From CAYHVK01 sp964360255 (lineage in GTDB: Bacteria; Bdellovibrionota; Bdellovibrionia; Bdellovibrionales; UBA1609), in NCBI GenBank assembly GCA_964360255.1, contig CAYHVK010000001.1, positions 217,004-281,003 on the forward strand: 64,000 nt of DNA, read 5' to 3'. The translations under genes were made by a program, and so were the position numbers. The notes beneath the pieces are model-generated. The model saw only the letters and a program-made list of their open reading frames with translations, was not told where the DNA came from and searched no databases. Each line of letters starts with the position of its first letter. Within the stretch, counting starts at the first letter, position 1. Shown here piece after piece: positions 25,538-33,796 of this stretch.

Positions 25538-26488
25538 ATGTACGAAGCAGAGATTGAAGAATCTGTAAAATATTTAAATTCTCCTGAGGCGCTTAGCGAT
25601 GCGGCTCGTGACCCTTATTGGCCGAAGTGGGACTCACCTTGGTGGCATATGCTTCTGCTTTACGAAATGGGTGAGACACGTCTGATACCTGAACCGCTGA
25701 TGCGGACCTTCGTTAAATCTTTAGATACAAATCTGATTCATTACTTTCCCCTCACCGAGAAAGAAAATAAAGAGATCCCTCAGCGAAGTATTCCCTGCCA
25801 CTGTCAGATCGGCTGCGTTTATAAAGTACTCGCCACTTGGGGTGTTGAAGTCGATATTGAACTGCCTTGGCTCCGTCAGTGGCTGCTCAGTTACCAAATG
25901 GCTGACGGTGGACACAGCTGCGACTACGAAGCTTATTTAGTGACCGATGAAACACCAAGTTCAATGGTGGGTACGATCCATATGTTTGAAGCTTTGCTTC
26001 ACCACACTCACCGTCCGTTTACTCCTGAAGAAAAATCTGTACTCGATAAAGCGGCGCAGTTTTTAATTTCGCGTCAGCTTATTTATGGGTCTACCACAAA
26101 ACAAAATGCGTCCGAGAGAGAAAGCGCTTTAGATTGGCCAAAGCTTTGTTTCCCTCGCTACTATTTCTACGATGTTTTAAAAGGTCTATCGGCTTTAACA
26201 GCTTGGTCTGAAAAAACGAAACAGACAATTCCCCTAGGTTCTATCGATGAAGCTTTAGAGCTTGTGCGCAGCCAACTGATAGGCGGACAGCTTCGTATCG
26301 GGCGACAGCAATTTCCAGAGAAGAAAACATTGATGCCCACACCTTCTGGCGAATGGATTAAACCGTGCCCAACAACGACCTTCGCACTTTTAAATAAAGT
26401 GAGTCCTGTAGGTGAAGTTTCGCCTTATCTCAATTACGAATGGAAAGAAATTGAGCGTCGAGTGCTGGGGCGGCCAGTATTAGACTAG
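25538..26488 (+). CDS. Terpenoid cyclase / prenyltransferase-like alpha-alpha toroid protein
   Basis: 316 residues with a repeated helical pattern and motifs reminiscent of squalene-cyclase QW repeats and prenyltransferase toroids: WLRQWLLSYQMADGGHSCD, LDKAAQFLISRQLIYG, FPRYYFYDVLKGLSALTAW. There are conserved-looking Cys/His (IPCHCQIGC). It is too short for a full squalene-hopene cyclase and has no DXDD motif, so it may be a lone toroid domain with a binding or minor enzymatic role. Family assignment is by pattern only. Confidence 0.55.
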   Translation: MYEAEIEESVKYLNSPEALSDAARDPYWPKWDSPWWHMLLLYEMGETRLIPEPLMRTFVKSLDTNLIHYFPLTEKENKEIPQRSIPCHCQIGCVYKVLATWGVEVDIELPWLRQWLLSYQMADGGHSCDYEAYLVTDETPSSMVGTIHMFEALLHHTHRPFTPEEKSVLDKAAQFLISRQLIYGSTTKQNASERESALDWPKLCFPRYYFYDVLKGLSALTAWSEKTKQTIPLGSIDEALELVRSQLIGGQLRIGRQQFPEKKTLMPTPSGEWIKPCPTTTFALLNKVSPVGEVSPYLNYEWKEIERRVLGRPVLD

Positions 26489-26505
26489 TGCTGAGTCGGC
26501 TTAAA

Positions 26506-26712
26506 TTAGTGGAGCACTCTTTTTGTAATTAAATTGCCGAGAAATAAAGCAAGACCAATAACGCCAATGGTGAAAGCAGCGAAGACCATGTTTTCTTCAA
26601 CAGCTTCACGAGTGGCGACGACGCGATCACTGAGCTCATGGGCTACATCGCGAAGGCCTGCGAGCTCGGCTTCAACTTTTTGTTGGGCTTCAATAACTTC
26701 TACTTTAGACAT
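26506..26712 (-). CDS. Small membrane protein, DUF883/YqjD-like layout
   Basis: 68 residues: a helical hydrophilic segment (VIEAQQKVEAELAGLRDVAH) and one C-terminal membrane helix (about 43-63, ending TKRVLH). This is the layout of ElaB/YqjD-type tail-anchored proteins, though identity is not certain. Its start overlaps the YqjE-like gene end by eight bases, paralleling the E. coli yqjDE arrangement. Probably co-expressed with it from a sigma-54-like promoter. Confidence 0.65.
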   Translation of the reverse strand: MSKVEVIEAQQKVEAELAGLRDVAHELSDRVVATREAVEENMVFAAFTIGVIGLALFLGNLITKRVLH

Positions 26713-27076
26713 TGATTAAACTCCTTTGCGTCGCCGACATTTCAATTTTTTCTTCACCTAACTTGCGAATGGCACGCGAGAGAAGAATCCAACTTCCGCC
26801 GATCATAATGACTCCGACCACGAGAGCGGCTAACGCATATTGCCCGCTCAGAGCTTCTCCCAAAACTAATATAGCAGCAAATAAAACTGGAACAATCCCG
26901 GCAATTAATAATCCACCGAAAATTAGACAATTCAAAAGATTTTTTAAGAGTTGCTGAGCTTCATCTTTCAGTTCGGCTTTGACTAAACCGTACTCGCTTT
27001 TAACAACTCGCTCTCCACGCTGAAGAAGTTTTTCAATAATTTCAGGATAAGTTCGATTTTCATTCTGAATAGCCAT
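26705..27076 (-). CDS. YqjE-like 'phage holin family' membrane protein
   Basis: 123 residues: N-terminal amphipathic helix (LLQRGERVVKSEYGLVKAEL), then two membrane helices (about 45-72 and 80-102) and a charged tail. This fits the Holin-X/YqjE family, which despite its name is a chromosomal stationary-phase protein in many bacteria. There are no phage genes nearby. Followed in overlap by the small tail-anchored protein. Confidence 0.8.
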   Translation of the reverse strand: MAIQNENRTYPEIIEKLLQRGERVVKSEYGLVKAELKDEAQQLLKNLLNCLIFGGLLIAGIVPVLFAAILVLGEALSGQYALAALVVGVIMIGGSWILLSRAIRKLGEEKIEMSATQRSLINV

Positions 27077-27118
27077 TATTGCCTCACTATGGGTTGTAAA
27101 TTCACTTAGCTATTGAAA

Positions 27119-27135
27119 AGCAAAATGAATGCCGT
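27119..27135 (-). promoter_or_regulatory. Candidate sigma-54 promoter of the YqjE-like pair
   Basis: ACGGCATTCATTTTGCT, 9 of 14 positions, exact GG-N10-GC spacing and full TTGCT box; 43 bases before the ATG. Confidence 0.4.
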
Positions 27136-27197
27136 AGCCCTTTTGTGTTTCAGATTGAGCTCGAGGCGGAAATTAAATTTCACAGTACGAAAATGCC

Positions 27198-27214
27198 CCG
27201 GCGCGGGCTTTGCA
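27198..27214 (+). promoter_or_regulatory. Candidate sigma-54 promoter of the DUF1579 gene at 27245
   Basis: CCGGCGCGGGCTTTGCA, 12 of 14 positions with exact GG-N10-GC spacing, 31 bases before the ATG. It is back-to-back with the site at 27119-27135 on the other strand. Confidence 0.65.
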
Positions 27215-27244
27215 ATATTGTTGAGTGTCAAAGGAGGACGCTTT

Positions 27245-27736
27245 ATGAATACAACGGAAGTTACAGAAGCCGCCCAGCCCATTCAATTGACCCCAGAAGT
27301 TTCGCAACTACAAAAATTAAAAGTGCTGGTCGGTGAATGGAGAGGCGAAGGTCTAAGTTATGAAAATGGTAAAGAAACCCCAACGACTGCACGGGATACC
27401 TTCGAGTGGCTCGCTGGTGAACACTTTTTAATTCATCGCTGGGATTGGGTCATTGGCGAAGGAACTCAATTTCAAGGCCTAGAGATGATGGGCTACAATG
27501 AAGATCGCCATATGTTTTTTGCTACTATGTATGATAATGCCGGTCATAAAGTCAGTTACGATGTTTTGCTGAAAGACGATGTATTCACTTATCACGGAGA
27601 ATACGCAGGCCACCTCCACCGCGCTAAATTAAGCGTCAGTCATGATGGTCAGACCTTAACCGATAAGTGGCACACTTCAGAAGATGGCAAGACTTGGAAG
27701 CCTCTGTGCGATTTAAAATGGAATAAACTGTCTTAA
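27245..27736 (+). CDS. DUF1579-like cytoplasmic protein
   Basis: 163 residues from an ATG following AAAGGAGGACGC. It shows the DUF1579 pattern: an opening LKVLVGEWRGEG, then FEWLAGEHFLIHRWDWVIG, GLEMMGYN, and a lipocalin-like run of strands ending LCDLKWNKL. Unlike the gene at 54307 it has no signal peptide. Function of the family is unknown; a small-ligand barrel is likely. The frame upstream of this ATG crosses the promoter and is not coding. Confidence 0.8.
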   Translation: MNTTEVTEAAQPIQLTPEVSQLQKLKVLVGEWRGEGLSYENGKETPTTARDTFEWLAGEHFLIHRWDWVIGEGTQFQGLEMMGYNEDRHMFFATMYDNAGHKVSYDVLLKDDVFTYHGEYAGHLHRAKLSVSHDGQTLTDKWHTSEDGKTWKPLCDLKWNKLS

Positions 27737-27795
27737 AACATTTTAGCCTATGCTGATTGCTCACCGACGACTCTTCGGGTTAGACTGGCCCGACT

Positions 27796-28491
27796 GTGAA
27801 AATTAGCAAATTTTTCGTAATGGGTTTTAAAGGTATGCTTCCGATCACCATGGGAGTCATCCCTTTCGGGGCGGTTATGGGCACTGTCAGCTCAGAAGCC
27901 CAGCTCACATTCTTTCAAACCGTAACGATGAATATTTTAGTTTTCGCTGGGGCCGCTCAACTCGCTTCCGTTGAATTGATGACAAAACATGCAGCCAGTA
28001 TCGTTGTTGTTGTAACCGGCCTTGTGATCAACCTGCGCTTCTTACTCTATAGCGCGGCTCTATCTCCTGCTTTACAAAAATCTTCGTTCTTTGTGAAACT
28101 GGCAGCGGCTTACCCCATCACCGATCAAAGCTACGCCGTTATGTCTGCCCATCAGGATAAATTGAAGACCCATGCTGAATCTATTCAGTTTTATTTTGGA
28201 ACCTGCGCTTGCATGATGTTGGCTTGGCACCTCTCTGTTATCGCCGGATTTATTTTTGGTAATTTTGCTCCCTCCACTTGGGCGCTTGATTATGCCGTGC
28301 CTCTGAGTTTCGTGGCTTTGGTGATTCCTACACTGAAAAACCAGAAGTATGTGATCGTTGCCGCGTTCTCTTCGGTGGTGTCGGTGATGCTTCACCCTCT
28401 ACCTTATAAAATCGGCTTAATTTTAACAGCCGCTTTAGCTATTATTCTTGCCACCTACATCACTCGCGCGCCGGTGACCCGTCGTGATTGA
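27796..28491 (+). CDS. azlC: AzlC-family amino-acid exporter, large subunit
   Basis: 231-residue inner-membrane protein with about seven helices. It matches AzlC at ITMGVIPFGAVMGTV, AGAAQLASVELMTKHA, NLRFLLYSAALSPAL and DQSYAV. AzlC with AzlD exports branched-chain amino acids or related compounds. The start is a GTG without a strong ribosome site; its stop overlaps the azlD start by eight bases. Confidence 0.92.
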   Translation: MKISKFFVMGFKGMLPITMGVIPFGAVMGTVSSEAQLTFFQTVTMNILVFAGAAQLASVELMTKHAASIVVVVTGLVINLRFLLYSAALSPALQKSSFFVKLAAAYPITDQSYAVMSAHQDKLKTHAESIQFYFGTCACMMLAWHLSVIAGFIFGNFAPSTWALDYAVPLSFVALVIPTLKNQKYVIVAAFSSVVSVMLHPLPYKIGLILTAALAIILATYITRAPVTRRD

Positions 28492-28813
28492 ATCACTCTA
28501 TCTTTGGAATAATATTTTTCTTTTGGCTTTGGGCACGCTAACCATTCGAATGTCGATTATTGCGCTCTCAGCACGAGTGAAGATCTCTGATCGTGTGAAA
28601 GAGCTTTTCTCTTATATCCCAGCAGCAATACTGCCCGCGTTTATTGCTCCAGCGGTCTTCTTTCATGAAGGCCACGTAGAATGGTCTTTCGGTAAAGAGC
28701 GTTTAGTGATTTTGATTCTTGCCACGTTGGTATGTATCTATACACGCAGCACGCTTTTAACTATTAGTTTTGGCTTAGGGCTGCTTTATTTGATCAGTCA
28801 GGTTGCGATCTAA
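28484..28813 (+). CDS. azlD: AzlD-family exporter small subunit
   Basis: 109 residues with four hydrophobic helices; typical AzlD features are TLTIRMSIIALS near the N-terminus and LFSYIPAAILPAFIAPAVF in the middle. GTG start inside the azlC end. It forms the heteromeric exporter with AzlC. Confidence 0.9.
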   Translation: MIESLYLWNNIFLLALGTLTIRMSIIALSARVKISDRVKELFSYIPAAILPAFIAPAVFFHEGHVEWSFGKERLVILILATLVCIYTRSTLLTISFGLGLLYLISQVAI

Positions 28814-28829
28814 AGCGATGAACTCACAA

Positions 28830-31025
28830 TTACTTATCTTTGTTCTCTGAATAGAAAGTGAAAGTCATTTGTTTATATTCTTGAAAGGCCGCTTCGCTCA
28901 TTATGAGACGGCGAATCTCACTATTCATGGTCTGTTCGTCTTTCTGCATTTTAGCAAATTGAACTTTAAAAAAATCTGGATGAATTTCAGGAATCGCTTT
29001 TCTATAATTCTCAATGAGGGCCGCTTCTTTTGAAGTTACCTGAATCATAACTTCTTCGGCGATGCGGTATTTCTTGTAGAAATGATACTGAAGCTTCTTA
29101 GACCATTGGCGCTGATAAGAATCAGAAAGCCATTTATCGATGAAGTTCTTTGAATACATGGCATTGGTACTGAAGTTTTCAAATACGTAATCTACTTTTT
29201 CTGGAGTATAACGGCGGTCGCGATCATTTTTAAGGCTTGCGATATAACGATCAGCACCGTCAGAAGGGCTGAGCACTTGCACCAGTGGTACAATTACAAA
29301 TAAGCAGAAAGCGACGGCGGCAGCGGCATACATCTTCGTTTTCTTTGTCCATTGTATTTTACCAGCAACCACTTGTGTATCGCCTTTGCTCATGGTTTTA
29401 GTTTCGATGAGCAGGGCTTCACGAAGTTTAGTTTCAAACTCTTTTGTTTGGCTTTCTGAAAGGCTCTTGAAGTCAAAAGTCTTATTTTCAATATGATAGA
29501 TCTGTAAAAATTGAGTTAGACTCTTTGAGATTTGAATGGTGCGCTCGGCGAAAGCTTTTTTTATGCTCTCTTCTTTAGATGCCAGATCTTTACTGAGCTC
29601 AAGACGACGCTCTTCCATGATTTGACTTTCTTTTTCTAGCTTCGCATTCAAAGTTTTTTCGTAGGTTCTTAAAATCTCTTCGCCTTGCTCTTTTGATTTC
29701 TTTGCTGCATGTTCATTTTGACGCTGAAGCTCGGCAAGTTTCTGAAGTTCTTCTGACTGCTGGGCCTCAAGGGCAATTAGATTTTCACGCAGACTGTTCA
29801 AATTGGCGCTCACGTCTCCCGCCATACGCAACCTGTCGGCGTGTTCAACTTGAGAGCGCTCAAGTTCGTGACGCGCGCCTTGAATAAGACTCGCCAATTC
29901 ATCAAAATGGCGCTGAGCTTCTGCGGTCTCTGTTTTTAACTGATAAATAGCATTTTGTAATTCTGTCTTCTCATCATCAAGATGTGAAACCTCGATACGC
30001 GAGTTAGCCACTATAGCCCGCTTTTCAGCTTCAGCTTCGGCTTCAACTCTTGAGAAAAGCTTCTTCGCTTGCTGAATACGTTCTTCAGCATCACGATTAG
30101 CTTCTTGTAAAACGATATCTGCACTTTTTAAAATTTCACTTTTCTTTATCTCGGCTGCCTCTAAAATCCGTGCGGTTCGATCTTCAATAGTTTTCATGAG
30201 CGTGGCCAGTTCTTTACCTTTGCGCTCGCGAATGATTCGGCTTTCTTCTTCAGCTGTTTTACGTATCATCTCTGCTGTTGTACGTGTACGCTCTAAAATT
30301 TTGTGAGCCTCTTCAGATGCGCTGGCGAGAGTGCTTTCCGCCTCTTCCATTGCAGTTGTGATTATATCATCACGTTGCTGAATCGATTTATCTAAACGGG
30401 CTTCAATCTCGCGCTGGTGGCGAGACTCAAGATCGGCTAGAGTTCGTTCTTGGTCTTGAATGGCCGCATCACGTTTAGCGCTAAGCTCTTCATGAAAAGC
30501 CGAAAGCGTTTTCGCTTTTGTTGTTGCTGGAGCTGGCGGTGGCGTCACTTCATCAGTGAGAAAAGCCTCTTCGATGGTCACATCTGTATCGGCTTGTGTA
30601 TCTTCATTCACCGGACGTTGATAAAACTCAGTTTCACCATCGGTATCTGAGTCTTCAACATCTTTATTTGCCAGAACAGATTCAAACCATACATAAGTTT
30701 CACTGAGACCCAGCTTCACTTTTTCACCAGGCTCATATGGAACACGCTGGCCTTTTGCCAAACGAATCCCGTAATAAACAGTTCCGTTAGACGAGCCTAA
30801 GTCTTCAAGTAAAATTCTATTGCCATCAAAGTAAACGCGTAAATGCTGACGACTCACAGTCGCCTCTAGAATAGCCACATCACAAACTGGATCACGCCCA
30901 ACCACAAACGACGAAGAGTCGAGTACCTTTTCACCGGCTCCCGACGAATGCGCAAATCTCACTAAAATGTGGCGGCCCGATTCATTATCGGTGTGCCGGG
31001 CCGTTTCAGGCCTATTAACTTGCAT
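28830..31025 (-). CDS. FHA-domain protein with long coiled coil and membrane anchor
   Basis: 731 residues in an uncommon order: an FHA domain at about 18-115 with the phosphothreonine-binding set GRDPVCD (43-49), SRQH (58-61) and GSSNGT (77-82); an acidic linker; a coiled coil of over 300 residues (about 185-540); one membrane helix at about 565-585; and a periplasmic C-terminal region of about 145 residues. It is the last gene of the operon and overlaps the MotA-like gene by 11 bases. The FHA would bind a phosphothreonine partner in the cytoplasm while the tail reaches the periplasm, suiting it as regulator or adaptor of the MotA/B-like complex. No kinase is encoded nearby. Confidence 0.85.
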   Translation of the reverse strand: MQVNRPETARHTDNESGRHILVRFAHSSGAGEKVLDSSSFVVGRDPVCDVAILEATVSRQHLRVYFDGNRILLEDLGSSNGTVYYGIRLAKGQRVPYEPGEKVKLGLSETYVWFESVLANKDVEDSDTDGETEFYQRPVNEDTQADTDVTIEEAFLTDEVTPPPAPATTKAKTLSAFHEELSAKRDAAIQDQERTLADLESRHQREIEARLDKSIQQRDDIITTAMEEAESTLASASEEAHKILERTRTTAEMIRKTAEEESRIIRERKGKELATLMKTIEDRTARILEAAEIKKSEILKSADIVLQEANRDAEERIQQAKKLFSRVEAEAEAEKRAIVANSRIEVSHLDDEKTELQNAIYQLKTETAEAQRHFDELASLIQGARHELERSQVEHADRLRMAGDVSANLNSLRENLIALEAQQSEELQKLAELQRQNEHAAKKSKEQGEEILRTYEKTLNAKLEKESQIMEERRLELSKDLASKEESIKKAFAERTIQISKSLTQFLQIYHIENKTFDFKSLSESQTKEFETKLREALLIETKTMSKGDTQVVAGKIQWTKKTKMYAAAAVAFCLFVIVPLVQVLSPSDGADRYIASLKNDRDRRYTPEKVDYVFENFSTNAMYSKNFIDKWLSDSYQRQWSKKLQYHFYKKYRIAEEVMIQVTSKEAALIENYRKAIPEIHPDFFKVQFAKMQKDEQTMNSEIRRLIMSEAAFQEYKQMTFTFYSENKDK

Positions 31026-31950
31026 TCACTTGTTTTACCTTTTCTAAAGTGCGCAGCCGTTTATTGCGGCTGAGCTCTGCCGTCAGCGTCTCTTCAGCTA
31101 AGATATCTGAAGGATCACGCTCTTCGGGTGAAAGATTAACGAAAGTATTATTCTCACTGCGATACCATAAAAGATCGAGAGTCGACTCAAGACGATCGAT
31201 CGTCGAAGAGTAAACGCGATCTGCTGAAAATGTCGTATTCAATACAGTCATAACCAATGAGCAGATAATGCCAAGAATCGAACTGTTCATCGCAACAGCC
31301 ACTTCGACCAAGAAGCCATCCATAACGTTTTTGCTAACTTCCATATTTTCTAGATTCATACCACCGAGCTTGGGTAGACCGCTCACGATACCAATAAATG
31401 TACCCAAAATACCGCCAATAACGAAAAGACCGGGTAAAATATTGATAAAGTCATTAAGAGAGCCAATTTTCATCACACCAAATACGCGGTTGAAATAGGG
31501 GTTCTGTTGAAACGTGGTCTTGGTGATATTTAAAAGTTTTGGATTTTCGTGGTTCCATTTTACGAAGCGAAGCTGAACAAGAAGATCCTTAACTAACCAC
31601 GCACTACCTGGACGCACTAAGAATTGACGATCCCAGAAAGACTCGACTCCGTCTCTTTTACGGCGACGAAGACGGTCGCGAAGCTCAAAGACTTCATAAA
31701 AAGTCTTTTCTAACATTTTCTTGGCGAGCATATAAAATGAAGGATGCTTACGTGCATTTGGGTCTTCGGCTTCGATAAAATCGTGCACACGTTTTTCAAA
31801 CTCTAAGGCAAACCATTCGTGTCTCTTCACTGTTTTGTAAATGAAATAGCGAAAAAAGACTGCGAATACGAGCGAAACCATCATGACTGGTGCCAATGCT
31901 TGTATCACGTAGTGTAAGGCGCCGGCTGAAAAGAGCATCCCTGAATTCAT
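31015..31950 (-). CDS. MotA/TolQ/ExbB-like proton-channel subunit
   Basis: 311 residues: membrane helices at about 15-38, 170-192 and 216-240. The last two form the MotA/TolQ/ExbB signature (LPGLFVIGGILGTFIGIVSGLP; EVAVAMNSSILGIICSLVMTVL in pieces). A cytoplasmic loop of about 130 residues separates helix 1 from 2. Family members form pentamers around a MotB/TolR/ExbD dimer and convert ion flow into motion. The ribosome site is GGGAGA; it starts 12 bases after the MotB-like gene. It lacks the very long cytoplasmic tail typical of Zorya ZorA. Confidence 0.88.
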   Translation of the reverse strand: MNSGMLFSAGALHYVIQALAPVMMVSLVFAVFFRYFIYKTVKRHEWFALEFEKRVHDFIEAEDPNARKHPSFYMLAKKMLEKTFYEVFELRDRLRRRKRDGVESFWDRQFLVRPGSAWLVKDLLVQLRFVKWNHENPKLLNITKTTFQQNPYFNRVFGVMKIGSLNDFINILPGLFVIGGILGTFIGIVSGLPKLGGMNLENMEVSKNVMDGFLVEVAVAMNSSILGIICSLVMTVLNTTFSADRVYSSTIDRLESTLDLLWYRSENNTFVNLSPEERDPSDILAEETLTAELSRNKRLRTLEKVKQVNAS

Positions 31951-31962
31951 AAATCTCCCTTT

Positions 31963-33603
31963 TTATTTTTGATCTATATTAAAACGAATGAGTACTTTCT
32001 GAAATTTCTTGCAGTCATTCTTTCTGCAGAAATCTTTCGTGTTCGTCGCAGCAACGGTGCGGCCTTGTTTCGCCGAATCGAAGAACGACTTACCTGACAC
32101 TTTCACAAGCGGTCTCAATTGCTGCTGGTGATCGAAGGTCATTTTTCCTGGGTCAAATACATAATCGAAAATTGATCGGGCACGCTGATAACTGAGATCA
32201 AGATTGTACTCAATGGCTTTTTTATCTTCTGGACGAGTGCTCTTCGGATCAATATAACGACCTTGATAAGTCGGAGAAGCATAACCTACAATTTCTAAAG
32301 CAGAAATTTTATCGCTCACCGCTTTATTTGTCATAAGCGAGCGCGCATAAGCCGGCAGAGCTTTCTCTAAAATCTTACGCATCTCTGGCTTTAGCATCGC
32401 CGATCCACTCTCGAAAAAGTGATCACCGAAATCGATAGTGACATCACCTGTTCCGCCATCAACATCAGCTTTAACACCGGCTTTACGTAAAGCCGCACTC
32501 ACTTGATTAGCAATTTTCTTACGCGCTTCAATTTCAGCGCGGGCTTGAGCTAAAGCAGCTTGAGTGCCAGAGAGTTGGCCTTTCACATTATTAAGCTGAC
32601 CCTGAGTCGATCCGAGAGCATTTTTTAAGCCCCCAACTTCTTGCTCTTTGGCATTCAATGCACCTTTTAAACCACCAACCGCCGCTTGTAATCCGGCGGC
32701 TTCTTGTGATTTAGCTGCAAGCGCGGCATTCTTCGCGGCTAAAGCGGCGCCCTTTGCGGCGAGTGCCGCTTCTTTCGCATTTAAATCTTGTTGAGCAGCT
32801 CCCAGTTGAGAGTCTTTCATTGCAATCGCTTGTTCTGCTTGCCCAAGCTGTTGATCGAGCTCAGAAATTTTTGCTTGTACTTGCTGATTTTGTGCACGAA
32901 GTGAAGCGAGTTGCCTGTCAGCATCTTGTTTGAGTTTTGCTTGCTGAAGTTTGTATTTCTGCTCAGACATCTTTTGGCTCTGAAAAGCTTTCTTCAGGTC
33001 GGCCGCTTTTTTATTAAGTACAGCTTGGATGTTTTGCATCTTCTGCTGACCACTTTGAAGCTCGATTTTTTTCTGTTCAATATCGCTGTTCAAGTTCGCG
33101 ATCTCTTGATTCTGATCGACGATCTCTTCATCTTGCTCAGAAATCACAGTTTCACGCTTTTTAATTTTAGATTTTGCCAACAAATTGGTATCAATCACGC
33201 TTTTAATCAGCTGCTGATATTTGTTAAGAGCTTTTTCTTTTTTCGCGTTATCGCTGGCCGCTTGTTGAAGCTCAAGACGTTCTTTTTTAGTTGTATCTTG
33301 TAAAAGATCGAGCTGACCCATTAGATCATTGTACATTTGCGATTCGTCTTTAGTGGCATCCTGCTCAAGATACTCTTTGCGCATGGATTCATAAACTCGC
33401 ACCTGGTTTTTGAGCTCTTCATTTTCTTTAACTATCTCTTGAAGTTTAGCGCCGTTCTGCATTTGGGTTGTCCCTGAACGCAAGCTTGCAGTTACGTAAA
33501 GTAACAAAAATATAAAGCTCAAACCCATGAACAAATCGGAGTACGATGTCCACATGCTGTCATCACCTGAATGGTCGCTATTTTTGCGATATTTCAAAGA
33601 CAC
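31963..33603 (-). CDS. MotB/OmpA-like stator subunit with giant coiled coil
   Basis: 546 residues. A single membrane helix (about 24-42) is preceded by SYSDLFMGLSF, where Asp23 aligns with the proton-carrying aspartate of MotB-type stators. Residues about 45-385 form a coiled coil with alanine-rich heptads (AALAAKG, AALAAKN, AALAAKS). About 395-546 are an OmpA-like peptidoglycan-binding domain (FFESGSAMLKPE, EIVGYASP, NLDLSYQRARSIFDYV). The coiled coil would span far into or across the periplasm, much longer than in MotB. GTG start after GAGGTGAAAT. First gene of the operon with the MotA-like and FHA genes. Confidence 0.88.
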   Translation of the reverse strand: MSLKYRKNSDHSGDDSMWTSYSDLFMGLSFIFLLLYVTASLRSGTTQMQNGAKLQEIVKENEELKNQVRVYESMRKEYLEQDATKDESQMYNDLMGQLDLLQDTTKKERLELQQAASDNAKKEKALNKYQQLIKSVIDTNLLAKSKIKKRETVISEQDEEIVDQNQEIANLNSDIEQKKIELQSGQQKMQNIQAVLNKKAADLKKAFQSQKMSEQKYKLQQAKLKQDADRQLASLRAQNQQVQAKISELDQQLGQAEQAIAMKDSQLGAAQQDLNAKEAALAAKGAALAAKNAALAAKSQEAAGLQAAVGGLKGALNAKEQEVGGLKNALGSTQGQLNNVKGQLSGTQAALAQARAEIEARKKIANQVSAALRKAGVKADVDGGTGDVTIDFGDHFFESGSAMLKPEMRKILEKALPAYARSLMTNKAVSDKISALEIVGYASPTYQGRYIDPKSTRPEDKKAIEYNLDLSYQRARSIFDYVFDPGKMTFDHQQQLRPLVKVSGKSFFDSAKQGRTVAATNTKDFCRKNDCKKFQKVLIRFNIDQK

Positions 33604-33796
33604 ATTTCACCTCATAAACTAAGCTAAGAAGGAATCGGTCTTGGTGGGGGTATAATGAACTCTCCTTAGTCTAGGATTTGACCTTTACAAAGAATATCAG
33701 ACAAAGGACCTGGCCCCCTTCGTCCAAACGCACATAGCAATGTTAAGAAAATCTATAAAAAAGGTCTGGGTCGTTAAGCCAGATAATGCTTTGGCT

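Noticed and set aside
26705..27076. Phage holin or prophage remnant
   Set aside because: The family name misleads; no phage genes nearby and the layout matches chromosomal yqjE-type pairs.
28830..33603. Zorya anti-phage system
   Set aside because: The MotA-like protein lacks the long ZorA tail and no ZorC, ZorD or ZorE effector is encoded; only general MotA/B relationship is supported.
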